Positions 31,964-45,452 of a stretch of 64,000 nucleotides of DNA are shown in pieces. Every line of letters starts with the position of its first letter. The first letter of the stretch is position 1. The notes under the pieces were generated by a model. It did not search any database. It worked only from the letters and a program-made list of their open reading frames with translations, and was not told the origin of the DNA. Source of the DNA: Ferrovibrio sp041906005. GTDB taxonomy: Bacteria; Pseudomonadota; Alphaproteobacteria; Ferrovibrionales; Ferrovibrionaceae. The position numbers and the translations under genes were made by a program. The DNA lies in assembly GCF_041906005.1 (NCBI RefSeq), contig NZ_JAYRJY010000001.1:1612001-1676000 (forward strand). The letters run 5' to 3'.

Positions 31964-32983
31964 ATGAAGATCAAGATGCTTCTGGCCGCTGCCGCCGCCG
32001 TCATGCTGACGGCTGCCGCTGCCCCTGATACTGCGCAGGCCGCGCCGGAAAAGGCCAAGCTGACGCTGGGCGTCGGCGGCAAGCCGCTGCTGTATTACCT
32101 GCCGCTCACCATTGCCGAGCAGAAGGGCTATTTCAAAGCCGAGGGCCTGGATGTCGAGATCAACGATTTCGGCGGCGGCGCCAAGTCTCTGCAGGCGCTC
32201 GTCGGCGGCAGCGTGGATGCCGTGACCGGTGCCTACGAGCATACTATCCGCATGCAGGAGAAGGGCCAGGACATCCGCGCGGTGATCGAGCTGGGCCGCT
32301 TCCCCGGCATCGTGCTGGCAGTGAAGAAGGAACACCAGGGCAAGGTGAAGACCGCCGCCGACCTGAAAGGCATGAAGATCGGCGTCACCGCGCCGGGTTC
32401 GTCCACCAACTTCTTCGTCAATTACCTGATCGCCAAGGCCGGGGGCAATTACAAGGACAGCGCCTTCATCGGTGTGGGCGCCGGCGCCGGCGCGGTGGCC
32501 GCGATGCAGAAGGGCGAGATCGATGCGATCTCCAACCTCGATCCGGTGATCTCGAAGCTGGAGATGGACAAGAATGTGTTCGTCCTGGCCGACTCGCGTA
32601 CCGAAGCGGGTACCAAGGCGATCTTCGGCGGGTCGAACCCGGCGGCCGTGCTTTACCTGAAGAACGAATTCATTGAGAAGAATCCGCAGACCACCCAGGC
32701 GCTGGTCAACGCCTTCCACAAGGCGTTGGTCTGGCTCGCCACCGCCAAGCCGGAGGACGTGGCTGCGACCGTGCCCGAGGCTTATTACCTGGGCGACAAG
32801 CCGCTCTATATCGCGGCGGTGAAAAACTCGATGGAGACTTATTCGCGCACCGGCGTGATCAGCGCCGATGGCATGAAGAGCGCCTTCAACATGCTGGCGC
32901 AGTTCGACGAAGCGCTGGCGAAATCCAATGTCGACCTGAACAAGACCTTCGTCGACAAATTCGTCAAGGCTGTGAAGAAATAA
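31964..32983 (+). CDS. ABC transporter substrate-binding protein (NMT1/SsuA-like)
   Basis: 339 aa with a cleavable Sec signal (about 1-27, ending DTAQA-APEK). The mature part begins with the NMT1 family line KLTLGVGGKPLLYYLPLTIAEQKGYFKAEGLDVEI and continues DFGGGAKSLQALVGGSVDAVTG. It delivers its ligand to the permease; relatives bind aliphatic sulfonates, nitrate, taurine or the thiamine precursor HMP. No assimilation enzyme is present in the operon, so the ligand cannot be chosen. GGAGG precedes the ATG, and a strong terminator follows. Confidence 0.9.
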   Translation: MKIKMLLAAAAAVMLTAAAAPDTAQAAPEKAKLTLGVGGKPLLYYLPLTIAEQKGYFKAEGLDVEINDFGGGAKSLQALVGGSVDAVTGAYEHTIRMQEKGQDIRAVIELGRFPGIVLAVKKEHQGKVKTAADLKGMKIGVTAPGSSTNFFVNYLIAKAGGNYKDSAFIGVGAGAGAVAAMQKGEIDAISNLDPVISKLEMDKNVFVLADSRTEAGTKAIFGGSNPAAVLYLKNEFIEKNPQTTQALVNAFHKALVWLATAKPEDVAATVPEAYYLGDKPLYIAAVKNSMETYSRTGVISADGMKSAFNMLAQFDEALAKSNVDLNKTFVDKFVKAVKK

Positions 32984-33012
32984 AAGCTTCGCCCTATACA
33001 GCCTGCAGGCGT

Positions 33013-33044
33013 GCGGCCGGGGTTAACATCCCGGCCGCTTTTTT
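33013..33044 (+). terminator. Rho-independent terminator of the ABC importer operon
   Basis: Perfect 9-bp stem GCGGCCGGG (33013-33021) with CCCGGCCGC (33030-33038), eight-base loop, then six T. Confidence 0.92.
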
Positions 33045-33140
33045 ATTTGCGCCATTTTTCATTTGCAATTGCCCGATGCCCGGGCGCGCCTATACTGGAT
33101 GCCGGGTGGATCTGTTCCATGCGCCATGGGGGGGACAGCC

Positions 33141-33725
33141 ATGGAGAATTTCCTTACGCATCTGCCGGGGCCGCTCTCGGTGCCAAGCCGCCGCTTCTTC
33201 GCGGTGTGGAACCGCTGGCGCCACGGCCGGCCGCTGCCCGAATACCGCGATGCCGATCTGACCGATCTGGGTGAGTTGGCGCACAACTGCCTGATGCTGG
33301 AAATCCGCAGCCGCGACAACATGCCCATCCTGCTGGCCGGCCCCGGCGTCGCCGAGCGGATCGGCTTCGATCCCACTGGCGGCGACTACCTCGACCTCAC
33401 CACGCCGGAAAACCGCGCCATGCGCGCGGAGCTGGTGCTGGAGCAGATCCTGCAGCCCTGCGGCGCCATGATGTATTATTGGCTGCGTTATCCTGATGAA
33501 AGCATACTGCCGGTGGAAGTGGTCTGCGCGCCGTTCTGCCGCGACGGCGCCGCCATTCCGGACCTGATCCTTGGCTGTCTGACGCCGCTGGCCCATGTCA
33601 CAGTCGATGGCGTGGCCGACCCGGATTCCTATATGATCGCCGACGGCATGCGGTTCATCGATATCGGCTTCGGCATTCCGCCGGCCAATCCGAATGTTCC
33701 ACGCAGGCTGCAGCATACCCATTAA
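33141..33725 (+). CDS. PAS_5 domain protein (first of a tandem pair)
   Basis: 194 aa, one PAS_5 domain without an output domain. Conserved features shared with the next gene: SxRxFFAxWxxxRxGRxLPxxxD, PxGxxYLDLTxxENR, QPCGxxxYYWLRxxDxSxLPVE and DGMRFIDxGFGxPP. ATG at 33141 follows GGGGGGA; earlier starts in the frame (33063, 33099, 33126) lack support. In Caulobacter a PAS_5 protein (MopJ) localises to the pole and modulates cell-cycle signalling, so a signalling adaptor role is possible. It ends with a duplicated 14-bp sequence shared with the intergenic DNA. Confidence 0.82.
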   Translation: MENFLTHLPGPLSVPSRRFFAVWNRWRHGRPLPEYRDADLTDLGELAHNCLMLEIRSRDNMPILLAGPGVAERIGFDPTGGDYLDLTTPENRAMRAELVLEQILQPCGAMMYYWLRYPDESILPVEVVCAPFCRDGAAIPDLILGCLTPLAHVTVDGVADPDSYMIADGMRFIDIGFGIPPANPNVPRRLQHTH

Positions 33726-33740
33726 GGCAGCATACCCATT
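33710..33740 (+). repeat. 14-bp direct repeat GCAGCATACCCATT across a stop codon
   Basis: The copy ending at 33723 (ending the first PAS_5 gene, stop TAA at 33723-33725) is repeated 17 bp later, ending at 33740. It looks like a local slippage duplication at the end of the gene. Confidence 0.8.
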
Positions 33741-33752
33741 GAGTGAGTCGCG

Positions 33753-34340
33753 ATGATTGGTTTTCTGGATGCTTTACCCGCGCCGCTGTCGCAGCGGGCC
33801 AAGGATTTTTTCGCCCTGTGGGATGAATGCCGTCGCGGCCGCAAGCTGCCGCTGCGCAGCGATATCACCCCGGAAGTGCTGGGCAGCTTTTTCGAGACCT
33901 GCGTGCTGCTCGAGCTGCGCGGCCATGACGACATCCGCGTCGCCATGGCCGGCAACACGGTGAATGCCCATCTGGGTTATGACCTGACCGGCTTCAACTA
34001 TCTTGATCTGACCAGCGCCGAGAACCGCTCCTGGCGCGCGCATCTGACCATCGCCCAGGCCGCCCAGCCCTGCGGCGTGGTGATCTATTACTGGCTGCGC
34101 TTCGCCGACGGTTCGGTATTGCCGGTGGAGTTCTGCGGCGCGCCCTATTGCGAGGATGGCGTCGAAGAGGCCAGCCTGATCCTGTGCTGTGCCACCGGCC
34201 TGGCCAAGACCGACATGCGCGGCCTGCCGATGGACCCCGATTCGTATGAGGAAGGCGACGGCATGCGGTTCATCGACTTGGGCTTCGGCGTGCCGCCACT
34301 GGTGCCAAGCCAGCGCCAGGCCGCGCGGCCGGTGCAGTGA
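33753..34340 (+). CDS. PAS_5 domain protein (second of a tandem pair)
   Basis: 195 aa, same single PAS_5 domain as its neighbour (aligned through PLSQRAKDFFALWDECRRGRKLPLRSD, GYDLTGFNYLDLTSAENRSWRAHL, QPCGVVIYYWLRFADGSVLPVEFCGAPYCEDG and DGMRFIDLGFGVPPL). The two differ enough (roughly half of positions) that duplication is not recent. Starts 27 bp after the first gene and is probably co-transcribed. Role unknown; see previous gene. Confidence 0.82.
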   Translation: MIGFLDALPAPLSQRAKDFFALWDECRRGRKLPLRSDITPEVLGSFFETCVLLELRGHDDIRVAMAGNTVNAHLGYDLTGFNYLDLTSAENRSWRAHLTIAQAAQPCGVVIYYWLRFADGSVLPVEFCGAPYCEDGVEEASLILCCATGLAKTDMRGLPMDPDSYEEGDGMRFIDLGFGVPPLVPSQRQAARPVQ

Positions 34341-34344
34341 AGCC

Positions 34345-36153
34345 CTAGCCTTCCAGTTCCTCTCGCAGCATTTCCAGCTCCAGCCACTGGTCTTCTGCCG
34401 CGGCCAGTTCTGAGGTTGCTTTTTCCAGCCCGGCGCTGGCGGCCTGGAATTTCGCCGGGTCGCGGGAGAAGAGTTGCGGGTCGTTCAGCGCCGCCTGGTG
34501 TTTGGCGATTTCGGCCTGCAAGTCGGCCATGCGCTTGGGCAGGGTCTCCAACGCGTGCTTTTCCTTGAAGCTGAGCTTGCGTTTCGGCGCGGCGCGCGGC
34601 GCTGACGGCGCAGAGGTGTCTTCCGCCTCGGCTTTCTTCTGCACCGGTGCGGCCTTCGCCTGCACGCCAGATCCGCGCTGGGCCACCATGTCGGAATAAC
34701 CGCCGGCATAAAGCTGCCACCGTCCCTGGCCCTCGGATGCCAGAACAGATGTGCAGACACGATCAAGGAAATCGCGGTCGTGGCTGACCAGCAGCACGGT
34801 GCCTGGATAATCGGCCAGCATTTCCTGCAAGAGATCGAGCGTTTCAAGATCGAGATCGTTGGTCGGCTCGTCGAGCACCAGCACGTTGGAAGGCTTGCTG
34901 AGCGCGCGGGCCAGCATCAGGCGCCCGCGTTCGCCGCCCGAGAGGACACGCAAAGGCGTGCGCGCCTGTTCCGGCGTGAACAGGAAATCCTTCATGTAGC
35001 TCATCACATGACGCGGCTGGCCGTTGATGGTCACCTTGTCGCTGCCGCCGGCCAGCGCGTATTGCAGCGTCATTTCGGGATCCAGCGCATCGCGCTTCTG
35101 ATCCAGCGCCACCAGTTCCAGATTCATGCCCAGCCGCACGCTGCCCGCATCGGGCTTGAGCTTGCCGGTGAGGATATTGAGCAGCGTGGTCTTGCCGGCA
35201 CCGTTCGGCCCGATGATGCCAAGCCGGTCACCGCGCTGGATTTTCAGCGACACATCCTGCAGCACCACCTGATCGCCCCAGGCCTTGGAAATGCCCTTGG
35301 CCTCGACGATCAGCTTCGACGAGGTTTCGGCCTCTGAAACCGTGAGCGTGACACTGCCGGCCACCTTGCGCTGTTCGCGGCGATCCTTGCGCAGATCCTG
35401 CAGCGCGCGCATGCGGCCCATGTTGCGCTTGCGCCGGCCCGATACGCCGTGGCGCACCCAGTCGAGCTCGGCGACGATCTTGCGGTCCAGCTTGTGGCGT
35501 TCGGTTTCTTCCTGCTCCAGCAATGCATCGCGCCAATCCTCGAAGGCCGCGAATCCCTGGTCCAGCCGCCGCGTGGCGCCGCGATCGAGCCAGATGGTGG
35601 CGCGGGTGAGATTGGAGAGGAAGCGCCGATCGTGGCTGATCAGAACCAGCGCCGAGCGGATGCGTTTCAGCTCGGCTTCCAGCCATTCGATGGCAGGCAG
35701 GTCGAGATGGTTTGTGGGTTCGTCCAGCAGCAGGATATCGGGCTCGGGTGCCAGCACGCGGGCCAGGGCGGCGCGGCGGGCTTCGCCGCCCGATAGCGTC
35801 CTCGGATCTTCCGCGCCGGTGAGGCCCAGCGCTTCGAGCAGGGTGCGGGCGCGATGAGCGTCGTCGCCCGGCATCAGTCCGCCGAGCACATAGGAGAGCG
35901 TGTCGGAGAAGCCGGAGAGATCGGGTTCCTGCGGCAGGTAGCGCATGGTGGTGCCACTCTGCACCACGCGGTCGCCGCTTTCCGGCTGCACCATGCCGGC
36001 CGCCACCTTCATCAGGGTGGACTTGCCCGAGCCGTTGCGGCCGACCAGGCAAAGCCGGTCGCCCGCCTGCACCGACAGTTCGGCACCGTCCAGCAAAGGC
36101 TGGCCGCCGAAGGTGAGGTGGATGTCGCGCAGAATCAGGAGCGGTGGCGCCAT
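34345..36153 (-). CDS. ABC-F family ATPase (Uup-like)
   Basis: 602 aa, two ABC domains in one chain and no membrane spans. Domain 1: GRNGSGKST, LSGGEARRAALARVL, ILLLDEPTNHLD. Domain 2: GPNGAGKTT, LSGGERGRLMLARALS, VLVLDEPTNDLD. A linker of about 80 residues joins them, and the C-terminal coiled coil (LKRKLSFKEKHALETLPKRMADLQAEI and onward, about 520-602) is typical of Uup. ABC-F proteins act on the ribosome or on DNA branch intermediates. It overlaps the end of the PAS_5 pair by only 4 bp of spacing, convergent. Confidence 0.93.
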   Translation of the reverse strand: MAPPLLILRDIHLTFGGQPLLDGAELSVQAGDRLCLVGRNGSGKSTLMKVAAGMVQPESGDRVVQSGTTMRYLPQEPDLSGFSDTLSYVLGGLMPGDDAHRARTLLEALGLTGAEDPRTLSGGEARRAALARVLAPEPDILLLDEPTNHLDLPAIEWLEAELKRIRSALVLISHDRRFLSNLTRATIWLDRGATRRLDQGFAAFEDWRDALLEQEETERHKLDRKIVAELDWVRHGVSGRRKRNMGRMRALQDLRKDRREQRKVAGSVTLTVSEAETSSKLIVEAKGISKAWGDQVVLQDVSLKIQRGDRLGIIGPNGAGKTTLLNILTGKLKPDAGSVRLGMNLELVALDQKRDALDPEMTLQYALAGGSDKVTINGQPRHVMSYMKDFLFTPEQARTPLRVLSGGERGRLMLARALSKPSNVLVLDEPTNDLDLETLDLLQEMLADYPGTVLLVSHDRDFLDRVCTSVLASEGQGRWQLYAGGYSDMVAQRGSGVQAKAAPVQKKAEAEDTSAPSAPRAAPKRKLSFKEKHALETLPKRMADLQAEIAKHQAALNDPQLFSRDPAKFQAASAGLEKATSELAAAEDQWLELEMLREELEG

Positions 36154-36284
36154 GGCAATCCTTCAATCAGGCCAGGGTGATAGCAACCCCGTGCGGCGGC
36201 GGGAAGGATTGGGATGGCCGGAATGGCATGGACTCACTACGTCATCAGTACACACACTATTTTTGTGGGGATTTGTGTTTCTAC

Positions 36285-36310
36285 CATCAGTTACCGGAAA
36301 ATAACTGATG
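36285..36310. repeat. perfect 9-bp inverted repeat CATCAGTTA / TAACTGATG, loop 8
   Basis: Located 97 bp upstream of the chemoreceptor start, in the 253-bp divergent gap between the ABC-F gene and the chemoreceptor. Could be an operator or an RNA hairpin in the leader. Confidence 0.6.
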
Positions 36311-36343
36311 CAGCTGGTGAGGGTGTCCTAAAACACATCCCGT

Positions 36344-36401
36344 TACCCCCGTTCCTGAAAATTTCAGACCTTTTCAGCCATATCCCCTGAAGGAGGGGGT
36401 A
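36344..36401 (+). promoter_or_regulatory. possible ribosome-site-sequestering leader structure
   Basis: TACCCCC (36344-36350) is the exact complement of GGGGGTA (36395-36401), which overlaps the chemoreceptor ribosome site (GGAGGGGG) 6 bp before its ATG. Between them lies CTGAAAATTTCAG (36355-36367), a second palindrome. Folding would hide the ribosome site. Confidence 0.4.
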
Positions 36402-36406
36402 GCGAC

Positions 36407-38296
36407 ATGAAGAATTTGCGCCTGGCGCCCCGCTTCTGGATCATCCTTGGCATCAGTGTGATCGGCCTGCTGCTGGTAGGCGCCCTGGGTCTGAACCGGC
36501 TCCACACCGTCCTGCTGGAAGACCGCATGATGAAGACGCGCAACCTTGTCGAGGTGGCGCATGGCGTGATCCTGCGTTACCACGGCCGCGCCCAGGCCGG
36601 CGAACTGAACGAGGCCGATGCCAAACGACTCGCCCTCGCCGATCTTGAGGCCCTGCGCTACGACGAGAAGGAATATTTCTGGGTCAACGATATGGGCCCG
36701 GTGATGGTGATGCATCCCTTCTCCAAACAGCTGGTCGGCAAGGATCTGAGCGAAAACAAGGACCCGAACGGCAAGCGGCTGTTTGTTGAATTCGTCAATG
36801 TGGTGAAGAAGGACGGCGCCGGTTATGTCGATTACCTCTGGCCCAAGCCTGGTCTCGACAAACCCGTGCCGAAGATTTCCTACGTGAAGGGCTTCGCACC
36901 CTGGGGCTGGGTCGTCGGCACCGGCATCTATATCGACGACGTCGATGCGATTTTCCGGATGCAGCTGATTACCAATGGCAGCATCATCGTTGTTGTCATC
37001 CTGTTGCTGGTGGGTCTGAGCTGGGTCATGGTGCGCAGTATCAGCCTGCCCTTGGCTGCACTGACAAACACGCTGGGACGCCTAGCCAAGCGCGATTGGC
37101 AGGCCGACGTGGCCGGCCAGGATCGCGGCGACGAGGTTGGCGATATCGCCCGCGCCGTCAGCGTGCTGAAGGAAAACGGCATTGAGGCCGACCGCCTGCA
37201 AGGCGAGATAGAGACCGAGCGGAAGCGCAACGAGGAAGCCCGCGTCGCACAGGAAGCAGCCCTTGACCGCGCCATCGGCCAGGTGGTGAGCGCGGCTTCG
37301 GCCGGCGAACTGGGCCAGCGCATCGATACATCCACGCTGGCCGGTGTGACCGCCAAGATCGGCGGGCAGATGAACAGCCTGCTGGATACGCTGAGCGATG
37401 CCATCGCCAATGTGCAGACCGCCGTGGCCGGTCTGGCCAAGGGCGACCTGCGCAGCCGCATGCAGGGCCGCTATCAGGGCGTGTTCGCCAACCTGCAATC
37501 CGACCTGAACAGCATGGCCGACACCCTGACCGGCGTGGTGCAGAACATCACCAATGCCGTCGAGGCGCAAAGCAGCGCGGCGGCCGAGATCTCGACCGGC
37601 AGCCAGGATCTGGCCAGCCGCACCGAGCAGCAGGCGGCCGCGCTGGAAGAAACCGCAGCCTCCATGCATGAAGTGACGACGACAGTGAAGCAGAATGCCG
37701 ACAACGCCCAGGCCGCCAATCAACTGGCCGTCGCCGCGCGCGACACGGCAGAGAAGGGCGGCAATGTAGTGAACGATGCCGTCGCGGCCGTCAGCCAGAT
37801 CGAAACCAGCGCGCAGAAGATCGCCGATATCGTCTCGCTGATGGATGAAATCGCCTTCCAGACCAACCTGCTGGCGCTGAATGCCAGCGTGGAGGCGGCG
37901 CGGGCTGGTGAAGCCGGCAAGGGCTTTGCGGTCGTTGCGCAGGAAGTGCGCGCACTGGCGCAGCGTTCGGCCAATGCGTCGAAAGACATCAAGGCGCTGA
38001 TCACCGAGTCGAATGCTCAGGTCAAGACCGGCGCAGCCCTGGTGAATCAGGCCGGCAGCTCGCTGACCGAGATCGTCACGGCGATTAAGAAAGTGAGCGA
38101 CATCGTGGCCGAGATCGCCGCCGCTTCGCGCGAACAGGCCACCGGCCTGGAAGAGGTGAACGTCGCCGTCGGCAACATGGACGAGATGACCCAGCGCAAT
38201 GGCGCACTGGTGGAACAGACCTCGGCCTCCGCGCAATCGCTGTCAGCCCAGGCGCGTGAATTGTCGAAACTGGTCGGATTCTTCCGCACCGCCTAG
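36407..38296 (+). CDS. methyl-accepting chemotaxis protein with single Cache domain
   Basis: 629 aa. TM1 about 9-30; sCache_2 domain about 35-185 (EYFWVNDMGPVMVMHPFSKQLVGKDLSENKDPNGKRLF, then KISYVKGFAPWGWVVGTGIYIDDV); TM2 about 188-210; HAMP and a second HAMP-like coil; signalling hairpin with tip EIAFQTNLLALNASVEAARAGEAGKGFAVVAQEVRALAQRSA. No PilZ and no C-terminal CheR tether are visible. The Cache region is strikingly close to that of the PilZ-bearing receptor at 9248-11515, so they probably detect similar ligands. Confidence 0.93.
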   Translation: MKNLRLAPRFWIILGISVIGLLLVGALGLNRLHTVLLEDRMMKTRNLVEVAHGVILRYHGRAQAGELNEADAKRLALADLEALRYDEKEYFWVNDMGPVMVMHPFSKQLVGKDLSENKDPNGKRLFVEFVNVVKKDGAGYVDYLWPKPGLDKPVPKISYVKGFAPWGWVVGTGIYIDDVDAIFRMQLITNGSIIVVVILLLVGLSWVMVRSISLPLAALTNTLGRLAKRDWQADVAGQDRGDEVGDIARAVSVLKENGIEADRLQGEIETERKRNEEARVAQEAALDRAIGQVVSAASAGELGQRIDTSTLAGVTAKIGGQMNSLLDTLSDAIANVQTAVAGLAKGDLRSRMQGRYQGVFANLQSDLNSMADTLTGVVQNITNAVEAQSSAAAEISTGSQDLASRTEQQAAALEETAASMHEVTTTVKQNADNAQAANQLAVAARDTAEKGGNVVNDAVAAVSQIETSAQKIADIVSLMDEIAFQTNLLALNASVEAARAGEAGKGFAVVAQEVRALAQRSANASKDIKALITESNAQVKTGAALVNQAGSSLTEIVTAIKKVSDIVAEIAAASREQATGLEEVNVAVGNMDEMTQRNGALVEQTSASAQSLSAQARELSKLVGFFRTA

Positions 38297-38354
38297 CCAA
38301 GCCGGCACTTTTGCGAGATCATGGCAGGCAACGCGATAGGAATCGGAGCCTGCC

Positions 38355-38744
38355 ATGACAACCGACTTGACCATGCTGATCGCCAGCGCCGTGCTCTGCC
38401 TGCTGCTGGCTTTCCCCTATACGCTCGGCTTCATTTTCAGCCGCGGCCTGTTCGTGGTGGCCGGCAACCGCGAAGACTTTCCGCCCGGCCATGGCTGGAT
38501 CGGCCGCGCCCATCGCGCCCATCTCAACATGGTGGAAAACCTGGTGCCTTTCGCCGTCCTGGTGCTGGCGGCGGCGGTGACGAACAAGGCCGATGCCTGG
38601 ACCGCGCTGGGCGCCCAGGTGTTTTTCTACAGCCGCGTGGCGCATGCCGTGGTCTACACCATCGGCGTGCCGTGGCTGCGCACACTGGCCTATGCCGGCG
38701 GGTTGGCCGGTATGGCCATGGTGCTGTACGGCATCGTGACCTGA
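38355..38744 (+). CDS. MAPEG family membrane protein
   Basis: 129 aa with four hydrophobic spans and the family line RAHRAHLNMVENLVPFAVLVLAAA, which carries the E-N-x2-P-F motif seen in bacterial MAPEG proteins. Human relatives are glutathione-dependent (microsomal GST, LTC4 synthase); the bacterial substrate is unknown. Starts 58 bp after the chemoreceptor, same strand, no terminator obvious between them. Confidence 0.88.
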   Translation: MTTDLTMLIASAVLCLLLAFPYTLGFIFSRGLFVVAGNREDFPPGHGWIGRAHRAHLNMVENLVPFAVLVLAAAVTNKADAWTALGAQVFFYSRVAHAVVYTIGVPWLRTLAYAGGLAGMAMVLYGIVT

Positions 38745-38766
38745 GGCGTGCTACCAAAACTCCGGA

Positions 38767-39063
38767 TCAACCCGGGTTTACCTTGCAGGTCTGGCCTACG
38801 GTGATGGTGGCTGTTTTCGGCGCCACCGACTGGCGGCAGCGCATGCGACGTGCGGCGGCATCGTAGATTTCCACCACGATGCCATCGGGCTTGCGCGGGA
38901 TGTAGCAATCGCGCTGGCCCGGTTTGATCTCTTTCACATAGATCGGCATCGGCGGGCCGCCGGCCTGGATCACGATGTTACCACCGGTCTCGTTCACCAC
39001 GCAGAAGGCGAAGGCGGGCGAGGTTAGCAGACAACCGAGCATGACAAGGCTGAACAGGCGCAT
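38767..39063 (-). CDS. small secreted Cys-containing protein, unknown function
   Basis: 98 aa with a Sec signal (MRLFSLVMLGCLLTSPAFA, cleavage likely after AFA). The mature part of about 79 residues contains four Cys (FCVVNE, RDCYIPR, MRCRQS, QTCKVN), enough for two disulfides, and looks like one small beta domain. I do not recognise a family. The cysteine in the signal (LGC) is not in a good lipobox. It is convergent with the MAPEG gene and separated from gltB by a terminator. Confidence 0.7.
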   Translation of the reverse strand: MRLFSLVMLGCLLTSPAFAFCVVNETGGNIVIQAGGPPMPIYVKEIKPGQRDCYIPRKPDGIVVEIYDAAARRMRCRQSVAPKTATITVGQTCKVNPG

Positions 39064-39098
39064 GGCCCGAAGATAGGCCGGACTGGTTTATGAAACAA

Positions 39099-39130
39099 AA
39101 ACGCCGCCAGATTTTATCTGGCGGCGTTTC
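39099..39130. terminator. bidirectional terminator downstream of gltB
   Basis: ACGCCGCCAGA (39101-39111) and TCTGGCGGCGT (39117-39127) around a 5-base loop; on the minus strand a run of T follows. It lies at the end of the gltBD operon (gltB stop at 39186). Confidence 0.85.
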
Positions 39131-39185
39131 CGCTTCCCTGGAACCCGGCCGATTGGGGCAGGCCGGAACCAGAAGCCTGTATGGC

Positions 39186-43733
<4,548 letters not shown>

Positions 43734-43746
43734 GTCAGGGCACTCC

Positions 43747-45192
43747 TTACTCTGCGGCCTGCGCGGCGGGCTGCGCCTTGGCCTGGATATACTGGTGAAT
43801 GGCCGCGGCCGCATCGCGGCCGTCGCGGATCGCCCAGACCACGAGGCTGGCGCCGCGCACGATGTCGCCAGCGGCAAACACGCCGGGCATCGACGTCATC
43901 TTGCTGCGGGCCGAAATCTTCACGGTACCCCAGCGGGTGGTTTCCAGATGCGGCGCCTTGAAATGCTGCGGCAATTCTTCCGGATCGAAACCCAGCGCCT
44001 TGATCACCAGATCGGCGGGCTGATCGAAATCGGCGCCTTCGATCTCCACCGGCATCTGGCGGCCCGAGGCATCGGCGGGGCCGAGCTTCATGCGGCCGGC
44101 ATGCACGGCGGTGACCTTGCCCTCGCCGCGGAAGCTCTTGGGCAGCGACAGCCAGACGAATTCGACGCCTTCTTCCTCGGCGTTCTTCACTTCGCGCATC
44201 GAGCCCGGCATGTTGGCCTTGTCACGGCGATAGAGGCAATGCACGGCGGTCGCGCCCTGGCGGATCGCGGTGCGCACACAATCCATCGCGGTATCGCCAC
44301 CGCCGATCACGACGACTTTCTTGCCCTTGGCGTTGAGCTGGCCGTTCTCAAACTCCGGCACCTTGTCGCCCAGGCCATGCTTGTTGCTGGCCGTCAGATA
44401 GGTCATCGCCGGCACGATGTTGCTTAGACCCGAACCCGGCGCCTGAATGTCGCGAGCCTTGTAGACGCCGGTGGCGATCAGCACGGCATCGTGCCTCTTG
44501 CGCAACTCGTCCAGCGTGGCGTCGCGGCCGACCTCGAAATTCATGTGGAACTGCACTCCGGCCTCGGCCAGCAGCTTGCTGCGGCGCTCGACGACATCCT
44601 TCTCCAGCTTGAAATTCGGGATGCCGTAGATCAGAAGGCCGCCGGGGCGGTCATACCGGTCGTAGACATGCACGGCATAACCCAGCCGGCGCAGCTTGTC
44701 GGCGGCAGCCAGTCCGGCCGGACCGGCGCCAACGATGCCGATGCTCTGAGGGCGTTCGGCATGCACCGGCTTGGGCGCCTTCACCCAGCCCGAGGCCCAG
44801 GCGGTTTCGGTGATGTATTTCTCGATGGCGCCGATGGTGACGGTGCCATGGCCCGACTGCTCGATCACGCAGTTGCCTTCGCACAGGCGATCCTGCGGGC
44901 AGATGCGGCCGCAGACTTCGGGGAAGGTGTTGGTGGCCTGGCTCAGCTCATAGGCTTCTTCCAGCCGGCCTTCGGCCGTCATGCGCAGCCAGTCGGGGAT
45001 ATTGTTGTGCAGCGGGCAATGCACCTGACAGAACGGCACGCCGCATTGCGAGCAGCGCGAGGCCTGTTCGCCCGCCTTCTGGGCGGCGAATTCCCGATAG
45101 ATCTCGTCGAAATCCTTGGCGCGGTCCGCCGCCATGCGCTTTTCCGGCATGGCCTGGGCGGTCTGCACGAATTTCAGCATCTTCTCGGCCAT
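43747..45192 (-). CDS. gltD: glutamate synthase (NADPH) small subunit
   Basis: 481 aa. N-terminal Fe-S domain with CSQCGVPFCQVHCPLHNNIPDWL and CGRICPQDRLCEGNC. The FAD-binding loop is VGAGPAGLAAADKLRRLG and the NADPH site VVVIGGGDTAMDCVRTA. It passes electrons from NADPH to GltB. ATG at 45192 is preferred over 45309. Gene order gltD-gltB on the minus strand, 13 bp apart. A CCCGGGG/CCCCGGG stem (45216-45252) lies 24 bp upstream in the leader. Confidence 0.96.
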   Translation of the reverse strand: MAEKMLKFVQTAQAMPEKRMAADRAKDFDEIYREFAAQKAGEQASRCSQCGVPFCQVHCPLHNNIPDWLRMTAEGRLEEAYELSQATNTFPEVCGRICPQDRLCEGNCVIEQSGHGTVTIGAIEKYITETAWASGWVKAPKPVHAERPQSIGIVGAGPAGLAAADKLRRLGYAVHVYDRYDRPGGLLIYGIPNFKLEKDVVERRSKLLAEAGVQFHMNFEVGRDATLDELRKRHDAVLIATGVYKARDIQAPGSGLSNIVPAMTYLTASNKHGLGDKVPEFENGQLNAKGKKVVVIGGGDTAMDCVRTAIRQGATAVHCLYRRDKANMPGSMREVKNAEEEGVEFVWLSLPKSFRGEGKVTAVHAGRMKLGPADASGRQMPVEIEGADFDQPADLVIKALGFDPEELPQHFKAPHLETTRWGTVKISARSKMTSMPGVFAAGDIVRGASLVVWAIRDGRDAAAAIHQYIQAKAQPAAQAAE

Positions 45193-45215
45193 GGCGCTTC
45201 CTCGACTCAAAGCTT

Positions 45216-45252
45216 CCCGGGGACGGGACACAGGGAACAGGGACACCCCGGG
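45216..45252 (-). repeat. 7-bp inverted repeat in the gltD leader
   Basis: CCCGGGG (45216-45222) with CCCCGGG (45246-45252) around a purine-rich 23-base loop containing repeated GGGACA. It is upstream of gltD and could be a leader hairpin. Confidence 0.4.
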
Positions 45253-45452
45253 CGGCAGGCGCAATGACTGAAGACGCAAAGAACCAATCGCTGGGGCGGA
45301 GGGCAACATTTATTGCCTGCTGTCGCCGCAATCAAGCAAAAAATGGACGATAGGTCATGTTTGTTGACCTTTTTCTGGAGACAGCCCCGGTTTTATAGGC
45401 CTGCGAATGGCTCTCAGGTCATCCGGGACTCGAAGAAAGGTCCGAAATGATA

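Noticed and set aside
45216..45252. Riboswitch in the gltD leader
   Set aside because: Only a 7-bp stem with a purine-rich loop; no known glutamine or other riboswitch core could be recognised.
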